Below, in pieces: positions 19,619-30,196 of a stretch of DNA of 64,000 nt; within the stretch, counting starts at the first letter, position 1, and each line of letters begins with the position of its first letter. The notes below the pieces were generated by a model. It had not been told where the DNA came from and ran no database searches. It saw only the letters and a program-made list of their open reading frames with translations. This stretch comes from Vibrio sagamiensis NBRC 104589 (GTDB lineage: Bacteria; Pseudomonadota; Gammaproteobacteria; Enterobacterales; Vibrionaceae), in the NCBI RefSeq assembly GCF_007990935.1, contig NZ_BJXJ01000016.1, positions 1 through 64,000 on the forward strand, given 5' to 3'. The translations under genes and the position numbers were made by a program.

Positions 19619-19810
19619 ATGAGTATCCGAGACACTATTTCAGTTCTAGAACAGCAACTCTTTGTTGCTTGTTCTGAAAATGATTATGATACGGTCAATC
19701 TTTTAGAACACCAACTCGAATACTTACACGGCAAACTTGAGCATCCATCTGAGGATGCTCCCTGTGCCATCAACACTCAGTTCGAGTGGCAAAGAGAAAC
19801 GACCAAATAA
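19619..19810 (+). CDS. Small conserved-looking hypothetical protein, 63 aa
   Basis: The ATG at 19619 follows an excellent AAGAGGGGG ribosome site; an upstream in-frame ATG at 19568 lacks one. The product is acidic and mostly helical (SIRDTISVLEQQLFVACS, then TVNLLEHQLEYLHGKL), with no signal or membrane segment. I recognise no family. Its end abuts the terminator that serves torS on the opposite strand. Confidence 0.6.
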   Translation: MSIRDTISVLEQQLFVACSENDYDTVNLLEHQLEYLHGKLEHPSEDAPCAINTQFEWQRETTK

Positions 19811-19837
19811 AAAACCTCCGACCTTGCGTCGGAGGTT
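19806..19837 (-). terminator. Terminator of torS (minus strand)
   Basis: AACCTCCGAC / GTCGGAGGTT is a perfect 10-bp stem with a 5-nt loop. The T-run lies on the minus strand (A-run at 19809-19814), so it terminates the torS transcript. It overlaps the stop of the small plus-strand gene. Confidence 0.85.
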
Positions 19838-19910
19838 CCATTCACAAAAGCTTTCAGCGCCTTTCCCATCTCTCAAGATAAGTTCGCTAGCGTAGCAACT
19901 ATATTTTCAG

Positions 19911-22889
19911 TCACTTAGGTGTAGATTTCAATAACGCTTTAAGTTCAAGCAACGATTGGTTAAAAAGATCGCGCAGATCATTTTTTGTTTCTAAATAGGC
20001 AGCCAAAGGTTCATCAGCAGCTTCGATATACTGGCAATAGTCCATTAACACCTGTAACCCCAAGCTACCTGCACTCCCCTTAAGCTTATGTGCTAAATCC
20101 TTAATTATAATTGGTTGTTTTTTGGCGAGCATATGCTCTAATTCATCTAGAGTTTCAACACTACTTTCTTCAAATAATTCAATAATGTGCTGCATTTTTG
20201 TCTGACCCAATATTTGCATATCTGCTTTTACGACTTCAGGGTTAATCAACATCTTCATTTGTTCCTTGCCAACAGGTTTTCCCAGCGCACTTCCAAGTGT
20301 TGTAGGTACAAGATATGCACATGTATTACCCTCCTCGTTTACGGGAGGCTTCTCTTGAGGTAACAATAAAGGTTTACCCTCTAACATACTAAAAATCAAT
20401 GATGCTAGCGCCTCCTTTTCTACTGGTTTTGGCAAGTAACCATCAAAACCTGAATTCAAATAGTTTTCTACTTCTTCTGCAAAAACTTGAGCCGAAACAG
20501 CGACCATAGGAATAGATGAAGACGTACTTCCACCTTTTCTCTTTAAGTCAATATCCCTTAAACGATGAATTAAGTCTGAGCCATTGCAATCTGGTAAGTT
20601 AATGTCCACTAGTGCAATATCAAAGGCTTCAGCCATTATGATATCTTCGGCTTGAGCACCATTTTCAGCCATCACTACTTCGTGATTTAAACTAAGTAAG
20701 AATCCTTCAGCAACTAATCGGTTGACTGGGTTATCCTCGACAAGCAGAACTTTAGCACGAATAAATTCATTACTATGTGTCGTTGTTCCGGTTTCAATAG
20801 GCTCACTCACTTCAAGTGGAACAGAGAACCAAAAACGGCTGCCTACTCCTCGAGCAGATTCAAGATTTAGCTCACCTCCTATAGCTTGTATTATGCGACG
20901 ACTGATCGCTAACCCTAGACCAGTCCCTCCCATCTGATTAGCCCCTCCCTCCGCTTGAGTGAATGGGTCAAATAAATTTTTCTGCTCGATATGAGCAATA
21001 CCAATACCCGTATCTATAACTTCGAAAAGTACTTCTGAACAACTTTTGGGGTTTAGCTGAACTTGAATATTGATTTTCCCTTGTTCAGTAAATTTGATTG
21101 CGTTACCAACCAAGTTATTTAAGACCTGACTTAATCGTATAACATCACCCTTCCAATATTGACCAACATTGTCCTCAATGTGGTAAGTGAACATTAAGCT
21201 TTTTTCTTGTGCTCTACTGCTCATCAATTGATAAGTGTCTTCAATCATCTGGTGGAGGTCAAATCCTAAGTTTCGGATTTCTAGGTGGCCAGCTTCAATT
21301 TTTGAATAATCTAAAACATCATTTAGTATAGCAAGTAAGTTTTTGCCACTACGGTTAATAACTTCAGCATATCTTTCTTGAATGGAATTTAAGCCTGAAT
21401 CAATTAACAGTCGCGCTGTACCCAGGACTCCATTCATCGGTGTTCTGATTTCGTGGCTAATTGTTGCTAAAAAAGCCGATTTTGCACGGTTTGCTTGTTC
21501 TGCAGCGTTACGTGCTTTGGCATGATTGAGAACTTCTTCATTTAGCCGGTAGTTAGCGAGTTTGAGCTCTGAAGTTCGCTGTTCAATCAACTCTTCCAAA
21601 GCAGCTTTATGCTCTTGTAATTCACGTTTTGCTCTAGCTTCACTCTCAGCAACCACTTTAAATGCTTTTGCCGTATTTCGAGCTGTAATAATGGCACGCC
21701 CCATATGTGCGAGTTCATCGTTTCCTTTGATCTCTAACTCTACAGCTAAGTTACCACGTGCAACCGACAGTAACGCCGCAGAATATTCTGTTAAGCGTTT
21801 AATGACTGAAACATAGACTACCTTCCAAAGGATTATAAATACAATCACTAAGCCGATGATGGAGATTAATGTCAGTGACCATTGAGCAAATTTTAAAGTA
21901 TTTGTCAGATCGTCAGCTGCAACTAATGTCGTTTTATTTGCGTCATCAACCAGTTTATTTACAGTGTTATTGAGTTCTGTAAATAGCGTTAACGTTTGCT
22001 GCATCAAGTTATTGGCATGTTCTTCATTATCAAATTGACGCTTTAAAATTGCGTAAACCAACTGTCGCTTACTCAATTCTGATAGTATTTCTGCCATTTG
22101 TTCTGAACGAGTAGGGTTTTCAACTGCCATTACTCGTCTGTCCATAATTTTTAGATTTTTCTCATACTGACTTTGAGCAGCTTTTATTTGTTGTTCATCT
22201 TTTAAAGTATTTGCTTCTTCAATCTGATTAAGTATTTTATAGGCAAGCAAATGCAGTTCATGTAAACGCTCCGCTAAATCCAAATCTACTTCAACTAAAT
22301 TATCCAAAGCTTGATATATTTCTTCAGTATTCTTCTTATTCAATAATTCATAAATGTGTGTCACGTTAGCAACAGAAATTGTCGCTGTGTTTTGAACTTG
22401 TGTTCGTGTAAGTTGTTCCAATTCTTTAGCGAGGACTCTCATCTCATTGATAAAAACAGACCTTTCCTTTGACAACCATAATTTTCGCTCTACAGAAATC
22501 CCTAACTCTGCCAAATTATTAATAATATTTTGGACATTTTTTTCCAATGTTTTAACTAAGGCAAAATCGAAAGATTCATCGCCTAATTCTTCAATATGAG
22601 ACAACAGTAATTCAAGCTGAGCAAATAAGTTATGCCCGGCATCTTGTCGCTCTTTTTCATTTTTCGCACTCGATAGCATTTGTACTGATGAAATAATCCG
22701 AGCACTGAGTTCTGAAACTTGACGAGCTTCCATCATTGCTGGTATCGCTGAATCAACGACATTTTTTTCCGTTTTTGCCACCAAAGAAAAGCCAGAGACA
22801 CCGATCAATGCAGAAACCATCACTAGCATCGCCATTGCCATATATGACAATAACAGTTTACGACCAATGTTTGCGGTAGCTAATAACAT
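19911..22889 (-). CDS. torS: TorS-type hybrid sensor histidine kinase (TMAO sensing)
   Basis: 992 residues, the size of TorS. An N-terminal membrane segment (about 9-33) is followed by a long helical periplasmic sensor, a second membrane segment (about 333-355), HAMP, HisKA with H479 in SHEIRTPMNG, HATPase with GIGIA and GGTGLGLAI motifs, a receiver domain with D762 (ALVDINLPD), and an HPt domain with H934 (LAHKLKGSAGSLG). A complete four-step phosphorelay is therefore present. TorS senses TMAO through periplasmic TorT and phosphorylates TorR, which induces the TMAO reductase genes. It is divergent from torT, with 87 bp between the start codons. The cognate torR is not in the window. Confidence 0.92.
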   Translation of the reverse strand: MLLATANIGRKLLLSYMAMAMLVMVSALIGVSGFSLVAKTEKNVVDSAIPAMMEARQVSELSARIISSVQMLSSAKNEKERQDAGHNLFAQLELLLSHIEELGDESFDFALVKTLEKNVQNIINNLAELGISVERKLWLSKERSVFINEMRVLAKELEQLTRTQVQNTATISVANVTHIYELLNKKNTEEIYQALDNLVEVDLDLAERLHELHLLAYKILNQIEEANTLKDEQQIKAAQSQYEKNLKIMDRRVMAVENPTRSEQMAEILSELSKRQLVYAILKRQFDNEEHANNLMQQTLTLFTELNNTVNKLVDDANKTTLVAADDLTNTLKFAQWSLTLISIIGLVIVFIILWKVVYVSVIKRLTEYSAALLSVARGNLAVELEIKGNDELAHMGRAIITARNTAKAFKVVAESEARAKRELQEHKAALEELIEQRTSELKLANYRLNEEVLNHAKARNAAEQANRAKSAFLATISHEIRTPMNGVLGTARLLIDSGLNSIQERYAEVINRSGKNLLAILNDVLDYSKIEAGHLEIRNLGFDLHQMIEDTYQLMSSRAQEKSLMFTYHIEDNVGQYWKGDVIRLSQVLNNLVGNAIKFTEQGKINIQVQLNPKSCSEVLFEVIDTGIGIAHIEQKNLFDPFTQAEGGANQMGGTGLGLAISRRIIQAIGGELNLESARGVGSRFWFSVPLEVSEPIETGTTTHSNEFIRAKVLLVEDNPVNRLVAEGFLLSLNHEVVMAENGAQAEDIIMAEAFDIALVDINLPDCNGSDLIHRLRDIDLKRKGGSTSSSIPMVAVSAQVFAEEVENYLNSGFDGYLPKPVEKEALASLIFSMLEGKPLLLPQEKPPVNEEGNTCAYLVPTTLGSALGKPVGKEQMKMLINPEVVKADMQILGQTKMQHIIELFEESSVETLDELEHMLAKKQPIIIKDLAHKLKGSAGSLGLQVLMDYCQYIEAADEPLAAYLETKNDLRDLFNQSLLELKALLKSTPK

Positions 22890-22976
22890 ATTTAATTAAC
22901 CTGAATGTTCGTGTTAAAGACAATATTACGTTATATTTTATATTATTTACCATTATATCCTTGTAAAGTTTACCCA

Positions 22977-23984
22977 ATGTATAAAAATAACCATCGAGTT
23001 TGCCTGCTTTTTAGACACTTTTTCTTATCATTGTTATTTATTATTTTAGTACCTTCAGCATCAGCTGAGAAACTTTGCGCCATTTACCCTCATTTAAAAG
23101 ACTCTTACTGGCTATCTATCAATTATGGAATGGTATCTGAAGCTGAAAAACGTGGGATAAAATTACGTATCATGGAATCTGGTGGATACCACAATAAATC
23201 ACGGCAGGAAGAGCAACTTGCTCTGTGTCAAAAATGGGGCGCAGATGCCATTTTATTAGGTACTGTTGGCCCTGATGCTTTTAAAAATAACCTTGGAACA
23301 CTAGTTGGTGGCATACCTGTTTTTACGATTGTCAATAAATTAAACCTTGACGGCAGCCAAAAGAAATACCTCAAAGGTCAGGTGGGTATTGATTGGTATT
23401 GGATGGGGCATGAAGTCGGCAAATACCTAGCACAGAAACACCCAAAAGGCTCCGGTCGAACAGATATTGCTTTATTGCTTGGACCTCGTACAAAAGGAGG
23501 TACTAAACCGGTTACCGAAGGGATTACCGAAGCCATTAAAAATTCTGATATCAAAGTTAAATACACCTATTGGGCCGACAATGACAAAGAATTACAGCGG
23601 AACTTGATTCAGCACATTATCGACACTGATAACATTGATTACATTGTTGGCAGTGCTGTTGCGATTGAAGCAGCGATAAGTGAACTAAGAACAAGTCAAA
23701 AAGCAAAAGAAGTTGGCTTGGTCTCTGTTTATTTAAGTCATGGTATTTATCGAGGATTGATCCGTAATAAAGTACAATTTGCGGCGACTGATAATATGGT
23801 CAAACAAGGTAGAACCTCTGTGATACAGGCGCTGCAATATTTACGAGGAGAGGCTTACCAAGAGCAAATATCTCTGCCAATTCAACCACTGACACCTGAT
23901 AGTTTGTCAAAACACACTATTGAAAGCTCTTTGTCGCCTTCAGAGTATCGACCTATTTTCAATGTCAGCCCACTCTCTCCTTAA
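22977..23984 (+). CDS. torT: TorT, periplasmic TMAO-binding protein
   Basis: 335 residues from the ATG at 22977; the in-frame start at 22905 would add 24 residues before the signal peptide and overlap the promoter region. The signal peptide ends ILVPSASA. The mature part has the periplasmic-binding (type 1) fold pattern of Tor[21 protein letters not shown], then GGYHN, then [15 protein letters not shown]. TorT binds TMAO and signals through the TorS sensor domain. Divergent from torS, it probably shares the control region. Confidence 0.9.
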   Translation: MYKNNHRVCLLFRHFFLSLLFIILVPSASAEKLCAIYPHLKDSYWLSINYGMVSEAEKRGIKLRIMESGGYHNKSRQEEQLALCQKWGADAILLGTVGPDAFKNNLGTLVGGIPVFTIVNKLNLDGSQKKYLKGQVGIDWYWMGHEVGKYLAQKHPKGSGRTDIALLLGPRTKGGTKPVTEGITEAIKNSDIKVKYTYWADNDKELQRNLIQHIIDTDNIDYIVGSAVAIEAAISELRTSQKAKEVGLVSVYLSHGIYRGLIRNKVQFAATDNMVKQGRTSVIQALQYLRGEAYQEQISLPIQPLTPDSLSKHTIESSLSPSEYRPIFNVSPLSP

Positions 23985-24027
23985 ACTAAAATGGAAATTA
24001 TGTCACTTTTATATACGGAAGGATCTA

Positions 24028-24483
24028 ATGAATAAAACCACTCGTACCATGTCCGCTAGTAAACACATCGCTCTTGTCGCTCACGATCACTGCAAACCAG
24101 CTCTACTTCAGTGGGTAAAAGAAAACAAGCGAAAGTTAAAACAACATACACTCTATGCTACGGGAACTACTGGACACATCCTAGGTAAAGAAGTTGGCCT
24201 TGAAATCAATAGCCTTATCAGTGGCCCAATGGGAGGAGATCAACAGCTTGGCGCACTGATCTCAGAAGGAAAAATTGATATTTTGGTATTTTTTTGGGAC
24301 CCATTAAACTCTGTGCCACATGACCCCGATGTTAAAGCTTTACTCAGAATCGCCAGCGTTTGGAACATCCCCGTAGCCACCAATCAAGCTTCAGCGCAAT
24401 TTCTATTTTCATCTTCCTTAATAGATAAAGAAGTAAATATCGAAATTCCAGATTATCATGCATATCTCGCAAAACGAATTTAA
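24028..24483 (+). CDS. mgsA: Methylglyoxal synthase
   Basis: 151 residues from the ATG at 24028, which has GGAAGGA upstream; longer in-frame starts would overlap torT. The enzyme converts dihydroxyacetone phosphate to methylglyoxal and phosphate, the bypass of lower glycolysis. Family motifs are present: [29 protein letters not shown] and [18 protein letters not shown], the last with the catalytic Asp region. It converges with helD, the arrangement also found in Escherichia coli. Confidence 0.95.
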   Translation: MNKTTRTMSASKHIALVAHDHCKPALLQWVKENKRKLKQHTLYATGTTGHILGKEVGLEINSLISGPMGGDQQLGALISEGKIDILVFFWDPLNSVPHDPDVKALLRIASVWNIPVATNQASAQFLFSSSLIDKEVNIEIPDYHAYLAKRI

Positions 24484-24525
24484 ACGCTAGCTTAGATTAT
24501 CAAAAATAGCTGACCAGTCTAGTTT

Positions 24526-24555
24526 GCTGTTTACCCTTAGTTATTCCTAAACAGC
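24526..24555. terminator. Possible bidirectional hairpin between mgsA and helD
   Basis: GCTGTTTA / TAAACAGC form an 8-bp inverted repeat with a 14-nt loop in the 74-bp convergent gap. No good T-run follows on either strand, so termination strength is uncertain. Confidence 0.4.
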
Positions 24556-24557
24556 TT

Positions 24558-26633
24558 CTATAGTGACTTAGAAATAACGACAGGATAGTTACCATCACTA
24601 AGTTCGTGAACAAAACTGGAGCCAGAGCCTGTATGTGTGATCCAAACTCGCTCTTTAGCGCGGGTCAATGCAACATAAAATAAACGACGCTCTTCAGCAT
24701 AAGGGAAATGATCGCTTGTTCCTGTCAATGCACTATCGATATGTTGATGTTTTTTCTTTGCAGGAAATTGCCCTTCATTAACTGACAAAATGATCACGAA
24801 GTCAGCTTCTTTACCTTTACTCGCATGGCAAGTCATAAACTGTATGTTTAATTGAGAGAATTGACTTAACCACTCATCGTAAAGTTCAGGTTTATGGTAA
24901 TGATTACGTCCAAGCAATAAAACTGTACGCACCTTTTTAGCTTGATGATTCAGTTGATCCAATATTTTTTCAACTTGATTACTCGGTGCAATATAAACAC
25001 TTTTTTGCTTACGTTGTTTATGGCTACTCAGAACTTTCGGAATTTGTCTTGGATTCTCTTGTACAAAAGTGTTGGCAACAATACCTATTTTATCATTAAA
25101 CCGATACGTTGTATCAAGTTGATGTACCGTTGAATATCTAAAGCGACTCTGGAACTCTGTTGTAAGATCTACTTCAGCTCCAGCAAACTGGTAAATAGCC
25201 TGCCAATCGTCTCCAACGGCAAATAAGGTTGCCCCGGATTGCTTATCTGTTGATGTACATAAAGCTTCTATAAGTGCCAGTCGATCCGGCGAGATATCCT
25301 GATATTCATCTATCATAATAAATCGCCAAGGAGAAATAAATTTTCCTTTCATTACATAATCTGTAGCACGACTGATCATGGTTGGAAAATCAATTTGCTT
25401 GCTTTCCTTTAACATTTTTTGCCAAGCAGTAAAGCATGGCCAACATAAAGTAAGTTCACTGTTAAGTCGTGTGTTTTCTTGATGATTAAGTAGCTTTTGC
25501 TGCACTTGCTTTTTGTTCAACCCGCTCGCAGCCAATTTTGTAATTTGGGTATCTAACCAAGCAATCAACTTAGGGTTTTCAGAATGACTTCCTAGTTCAT
25601 CATCTCCTTTTAAATAAGCAATTGGCCATTTGTCCAAATGTTTCTGCCAACGTTTAAAGTTCGCCGGAGTCATCCAATGTTTTTTCAGCCAGTCAATACA
25701 CCAAGCTGTTCTTTGGTTTTCATCAATTGCAAGCGGGCTAATCTCTACATTTTGAGATTCAACCTGATTGAGGATATGAAGCCCTAGCTGGTGGAATGTA
25801 TTCACACTAACTTTTTCAGTGATCGTCCCTACTTTTTCCTTCAACCTAGACTGCATTTCGCTTGCGGCATCACGCCCAAAAGCAAGCATTAGCAACTCTT
25901 CTGAATGGGCTTGTTCACTTTGAAGTAAATAAGCGACTCGAGCAGTTAAAACACTGGTTTTACCTGATCCCGCACCTGCAAGTATTAAATTATGATCATT
26001 ATTTAGAAGAACAGCTTGCTGTTGAGAAAAGTTGAGCGGAGAGGATTCTATTTTATCAAATAATGAAGCCCACTTTTCACGTTCACTTGATAACCAATTA
26101 AGATTACGTTCATTAATTGCTTGCTCTGTATTTGTAAGCCAAGTATCAATTTCTTTGATTCGATTTGGGAGGTGCATCTTTGCTTCTAACAAACTGGTTT
26201 GTATCTGACAAAAATCAGCCTTTGTTTGTTCTATCCAAGCATCCACTTTTGAAGTAGATAAATAGATTGGTAAGTGCTTAAGTTCCGATAGACTTTTTTC
26301 CCAACGCGGTAAGTATTCTAGCAACTTAGAACATTGTTGATTATGCCAATCCTGATATTGTTTGACAGCTCGAGCAGCAAATTCTCGACATTGCTGCCAC
26401 GGTAGACCTTGAACAAGCCAACTTTGCTGCTTTCCTTCTTGTTGATGAGCAAAGAATTGTAAAGAGCTCCAAAGTAAACCACGCCTTACGACAACTTTAC
26501 CACTCCAGACGGTAAAAGGAATACGTTCATCACTACCATTCGAACTTAATAAAACACTGTTATCACTAACTTTAACTTGATAATACTCATTTTGAATGAA
26601 AAATCGTGCTTTAGTTGAGGCAGAAAGCTGCAT
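24558..26633 (-). CDS. helD: DNA helicase IV
   Basis: 691 residues of UvrD/Rep-like superfamily 1 helicase with the HelD N-terminal extension (first ~190 residues). Motifs: Walker A GAGSGKTS (about residue 221), DEYQD (about 440), GDDWQAIYQFAGA, and the C-terminal CHASKGKEADFV and EERRLFYVALTRAK. It unwinds DNA 3' to 5' and takes part in recombination and repair. The order mgsA-helD-yccS parallels enterobacteria. Confidence 0.95.
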   Translation of the reverse strand: MQLSASTKARFFIQNEYYQVKVSDNSVLLSSNGSDERIPFTVWSGKVVVRRGLLWSSLQFFAHQQEGKQQSWLVQGLPWQQCREFAARAVKQYQDWHNQQCSKLLEYLPRWEKSLSELKHLPIYLSTSKVDAWIEQTKADFCQIQTSLLEAKMHLPNRIKEIDTWLTNTEQAINERNLNWLSSEREKWASLFDKIESSPLNFSQQQAVLLNNDHNLILAGAGSGKTSVLTARVAYLLQSEQAHSEELLMLAFGRDAASEMQSRLKEKVGTITEKVSVNTFHQLGLHILNQVESQNVEISPLAIDENQRTAWCIDWLKKHWMTPANFKRWQKHLDKWPIAYLKGDDELGSHSENPKLIAWLDTQITKLAASGLNKKQVQQKLLNHQENTRLNSELTLCWPCFTAWQKMLKESKQIDFPTMISRATDYVMKGKFISPWRFIMIDEYQDISPDRLALIEALCTSTDKQSGATLFAVGDDWQAIYQFAGAEVDLTTEFQSRFRYSTVHQLDTTYRFNDKIGIVANTFVQENPRQIPKVLSSHKQRKQKSVYIAPSNQVEKILDQLNHQAKKVRTVLLLGRNHYHKPELYDEWLSQFSQLNIQFMTCHASKGKEADFVIILSVNEGQFPAKKKHQHIDSALTGTSDHFPYAEERRLFYVALTRAKERVWITHTGSGSSFVHELSDGNYPVVISKSL

Positions 26634-26940
26634 GGAAGTAATGCCTTATTAGTCAAAAGTTGTCATTTTATATCATCTTAAACGGCCAAATTGTAGAAGA
26701 TGTTTAAGATATCAATCATGTGTGATGTTTTCTTAAACAACTTGGCTTGTCCTTACTCCCTTTCGGTGACTTCTCTATTTATTAAGATTTCACCTATTCA
26801 AAATAGGTAGTTTTGTATCCTAATTAAGAAATTAGATTGAATTTTTGTGAGCGTTTTTTATCAACTAATCAACTTACCTTGGGAACAGAATAGAAATTTG
26901 TTAAAATTAAGCCGTCTCCATAAATGATAGAAGAATCACT
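26634..26940. promoter_or_regulatory. Divergent promoter region helD / yccS
   Basis: About 307 bp without a gene. It should hold both promoters. TTGTTAAAATTAAG near 26898-26911 includes a -10-like TAAAAT reading toward yccS. Nothing else was recognised. Confidence 0.35.
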
Positions 26941-29100
26941 GTGCTATCTGCTTTAAAATTTCGCCTCTATTGGTTTAATCAAACTATCAATTATAGCGTT
27001 CTCATATTGATTACCCTACTCGGTGTCGTCGTCCCTGCTTGGTATTTGGGTGAACATGCTTATATTACCCCATTAATTCTAGGTGTAATTGCCGCCGCTA
27101 TTGCAGAAAGTGATGATAGCTTTAGTGGCAGGCTAAAAGCACTGCTATTAACCTTCCTATGCTTTGCTATTGCTGCTTTCTCCATTGAGATCCTTTTTGA
27201 TAGTCCGTGGCTGTTTGGAAGCGGGCTTTTTCTTTCTACGTTTGGATTTATCATGCTTGGAGCTATAGGGCCTAAGTATGCCAATATTGCTTTTGGCTCC
27301 TTAATAATCGCAATTTACACCATGCTCGGCGTCCAACAATGGACGACAATCTGGCTCCAACCCACACTCTTACTTAGCGGCGCCGCTTGGTACTATGCCA
27401 TATCTATGATTTGGAAAATATTTTGGCCATTACAACCCGTACAACAAAGCTTAGCTACCGTTTTTCAACAAACAGCCCTTTACCTAGATGCAAAAGCTAA
27501 ATTTTTTCATCCAAGAGCGAATTTAAGCCAACAAGGGATACGTCTTGATGTCGCTAATTTCAATTCCACTACTGTTCACGCTCTTAATACATGTAAAACG
27601 ACTTTACTCAATCGCTCTAAACGAGGTCATATTGATGGCCCTAGCGACCGCTTTCTCAACCTTTATTTTATTGCACAGGACATTCACGAGCGGATAAGCT
27701 CAAGCCATTATCGCTACCAAGATCTTGTGAAAGAGTTCGAACGTTCGGATATTCTTTTTCGTTTTAAGTATTTATTACAATCACAAGCTCAAGCTTGTCT
27801 TGAAATTGCGCAGGCTATTCGTCTAGGTCATGAGTACAATCACTCTGAACAATCTCTTCTTGCTCTTAACGAGCTTCAAAATGCTCTTATTTACCTTGAA
27901 CAACAACAGCATCCTCAGTGGCAACGTCTGTTGTTCCAACTGAATTATTTATTTAATAATTTAGCAACTGTAGAAAAGCAGCTCAGTAATATCAATAACC
28001 CCGACGCAGAACGACTAGAAGAAGGAACTCTGGACGACTCTGACCCACGAACGCTAAGAGGAATGTGGCAACGAATTATGGCGAATTTCAACCGTGACTC
28101 ACTCTTATTCCGTCACGCTTTACGTATGTCATTAGCGCTTACTACAGGCTATGCAATCATACGAGCCTTTAATATCGATCATGGTTACTGGATTTTGTTA
28201 ACTACGTTGTTCGTTTGCCAACCCAACTACAGCGCAACTCGACAAAAGCTAACAGCACGAATTATCGGAACATTTACAGGGCTGCTTATTGGGGTCCCAC
28301 TACTGACCTTTTTTCCCTCACAAGAAAGCCAGTTAGTCTTTATTGTCTTATCTGGCGTTATGTTTTTTGCTTTTCGAATCAATAACTACAGCTACGCGAC
28401 AGGATTTATTACCTTACTTGTTTTATTTTTGTTTAACCAGTTAGGTGAAGGTTATGCTGTAGTTTTGCCTCGTTTAGCTGATACATTAATTGGATGTATT
28501 TTAGCCGTTATTGCTGTTACGACTATTCTTCCAGACTGGCAATCCAAAAGACTGCCTAAAGTCATGGCTAATGCTATCGAAGCCAATAAAGTCTATTTAG
28601 GCCAAATCATCGCACAATATCGTATTGGTAAAAAAGATAGTTTAAGTTATCGAATTGCAAGACGACATGCGCATAATACCGATGCAAATTTATCCTCAGC
28701 AGTCCACACCATGCTAGCTGAGCCAGATAAATACCAAACTGCGGTCGACGAAAGCTTTCGCTTTCTTACCATCAATCATGCAATGCTAAATTACATTTCA
28801 GCTTTAGGTGCTCACCGAACTAGGATAAAAGATGAATCTATCCATCACCTCATTTCAGATACATACGGCTCTATTCATCAGCACTTAGAGCAGTTAGAGA
28901 AACAATTAAAACATCCGAGTGAACAGTTTAAGCTTGTCCCAGTAGAAGAGCATGACTTAGATCTCCGTCTCAGCGAGTGGAGAGAAGATGATGAGCACTC
29001 CGCAAAAATGGTTTTACAGCAGTTACATCTTATCTATCATATGCTTCCGGAGCTTCATGCTTTAGTCCCCAAATTCACCCATCAAAATTCATTATCATAA
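26941..29100 (+). CDS. yccS: YccS/FUSC-family inner membrane protein
   Basis: 719 residues starting with GTG at 26941 (AGAAG upstream). The layout is a cluster of membrane helices at the N-terminus (residues about 15-160), a long soluble helical domain, a second membrane cluster (about 395-535) and a soluble C-terminus. This two-module pattern and the length match YccS, a member of the fusaric-acid-resistance-like (FUSC) family. Function is unknown; the relatives are aromatic-acid exporters. Its position beside helD supports orthology with E. coli yccS. Confidence 0.88.
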   Translation: MLSALKFRLYWFNQTINYSVLILITLLGVVVPAWYLGEHAYITPLILGVIAAAIAESDDSFSGRLKALLLTFLCFAIAAFSIEILFDSPWLFGSGLFLSTFGFIMLGAIGPKYANIAFGSLIIAIYTMLGVQQWTTIWLQPTLLLSGAAWYYAISMIWKIFWPLQPVQQSLATVFQQTALYLDAKAKFFHPRANLSQQGIRLDVANFNSTTVHALNTCKTTLLNRSKRGHIDGPSDRFLNLYFIAQDIHERISSSHYRYQDLVKEFERSDILFRFKYLLQSQAQACLEIAQAIRLGHEYNHSEQSLLALNELQNALIYLEQQQHPQWQRLLFQLNYLFNNLATVEKQLSNINNPDAERLEEGTLDDSDPRTLRGMWQRIMANFNRDSLLFRHALRMSLALTTGYAIIRAFNIDHGYWILLTTLFVCQPNYSATRQKLTARIIGTFTGLLIGVPLLTFFPSQESQLVFIVLSGVMFFAFRINNYSYATGFITLLVLFLFNQLGEGYAVVLPRLADTLIGCILAVIAVTTILPDWQSKRLPKVMANAIEANKVYLGQIIAQYRIGKKDSLSYRIARRHAHNTDANLSSAVHTMLAEPDKYQTAVDESFRFLTINHAMLNYISALGAHRTRIKDESIHHLISDTYGSIHQHLEQLEKQLKHPSEQFKLVPVEEHDLDLRLSEWREDDEHSAKMVLQQLHLIYHMLPELHALVPKFTHQNSLS

Positions 29101-29352
29101 TGAACCTCTACACTGGAGTAGCGTTAAGCGGTAATATTTTCCCAAGTAAACACTCATCATCACGCATTCATAGAAACTATCACTAAGCGTAGTCGTTAAC
29201 TTTATAATAATCTGACATTGAAATAACGTACGCTTAACTTGAAAACTGTGTTTACTACTTACTCTATGATCGTAAAATGATGTTAGAGTGCTATCTCTCT
29301 TCTCAACAATATGTCCAAAGGTTAGTAAACTGAGTAGTATTGGGAGACTCCA

Positions 29353-29514
29353 TTGAAAACACAACAATTTAACGATTTAAAAGCTATGCTCCAAGGGTTA
29401 ACGACCAGTCAGTTAAAATCTTTACAAAATGAGATTAGCCGTACTTTGAGTCACAAAAAGGCCCAGCTACTAACAAATGAAGAACGAGACTTGCTAGCAA
29501 AACTTTTTTCTTAA
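29353..29514 (+). CDS. Small hypothetical protein, 53 aa, TTG start
   Basis: The frame runs from TTG at 29353 to TAA at 29512-29514, with GGGAGA six bases upstream, a convincing ribosome site. The product begins MKTQQFNDLKAML and has two predicted helices (NDLKAMLQGL...LKSLQNEISRTL and NEERDLLAKLF). It is short and lysine/leucine-rich. I do not recognise the family. A longer minus-strand ORF over 29095-29367 lacks a ribosome site and is probably spurious. Confidence 0.5.
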   Translation: MKTQQFNDLKAMLQGLTTSQLKSLQNEISRTLSHKKAQLLTNEERDLLAKLFS

Positions 29515-29733
29515 AGGGCTAATCAGCTTTGAACATAATTAAAATTTTTCTATTTAAACGTTTGCGTAATCGCTCACCTTCTCTTAACCTTTTCTTGACC
29601 CTTCCATCAGGTTTTTTCCATTGTTATAATTAATTACAAATAGAATTAACCATTCAGGCAAGGCTGCCGACTTTGTTCTCATGACGAGAAGAATGGCATT
29701 TAACTACATAAGCAGATTTAAGAGAGCTCACTA

Positions 29734-29970
29734 ATGGAAATCAATGCCGTTGAAATTTTAGGCTATGCTGCATCCATCATGGTTGCTATTTCACTAACCA
29801 TGAAAGATATCATCAAACTTCGTATCCTTAACTTTATTGGTTGTGCTCTTTTCACCGCTTATGGTTTGATGATTGACTCTTGGCCTGTAGTCCTGACTAA
29901 CGGTTTTATTGCCTGTGTTAACGTTTACTTTCTAGCTAAAATGCGCCGAGAAGCTCAATCAAGTAATTAG
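29734..29970 (+). CDS. Small three-helix membrane protein, YgjV/SemiSWEET-like
   Basis: 78 residues with AGAG before the ATG. Three hydrophobic helices are visible (VEILGYAASIMVAISLTM; LRILNFIGCALFTAYGLMI; VVLTNGFIACVNVYFLAKM). The helix spacing and the conserved-looking N in helix 3 recall YgjV-type inner-membrane proteins and the half-transporter SemiSWEETs. If it is a SemiSWEET it would act as a dimer moving small solutes, but substrate and even function are unproven. Confidence 0.65.
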   Translation: MEINAVEILGYAASIMVAISLTMKDIIKLRILNFIGCALFTAYGLMIDSWPVVLTNGFIACVNVYFLAKMRREAQSSN

Positions 29971-30196
29971 TAATGATTATCTTCCCTAGTACCCTAGTAA
30001 TTCATTATTGGTCGAGATAAACACGCTACAGGCTCAGAAAAATAAGGACGGAGCTCACCCCGTTAGTGCTCACAACACTGACAGGTTATAAAGAACCAAG
30101 TGTGATTATCTCGGCAAAAAACAGCGGCTCAGTTTCTTTTCGTTTGTTCAGCAATTCAGCCGTGATCAGCATAAGTTACCTAGAAATGAAACAGAC

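Noticed and set aside
29095..29367. 90-codon minus-strand ORF
   Set aside because: No ribosome site, a composition unlike neighbours, and it overlaps the well-supported small plus-strand gene at 29353.
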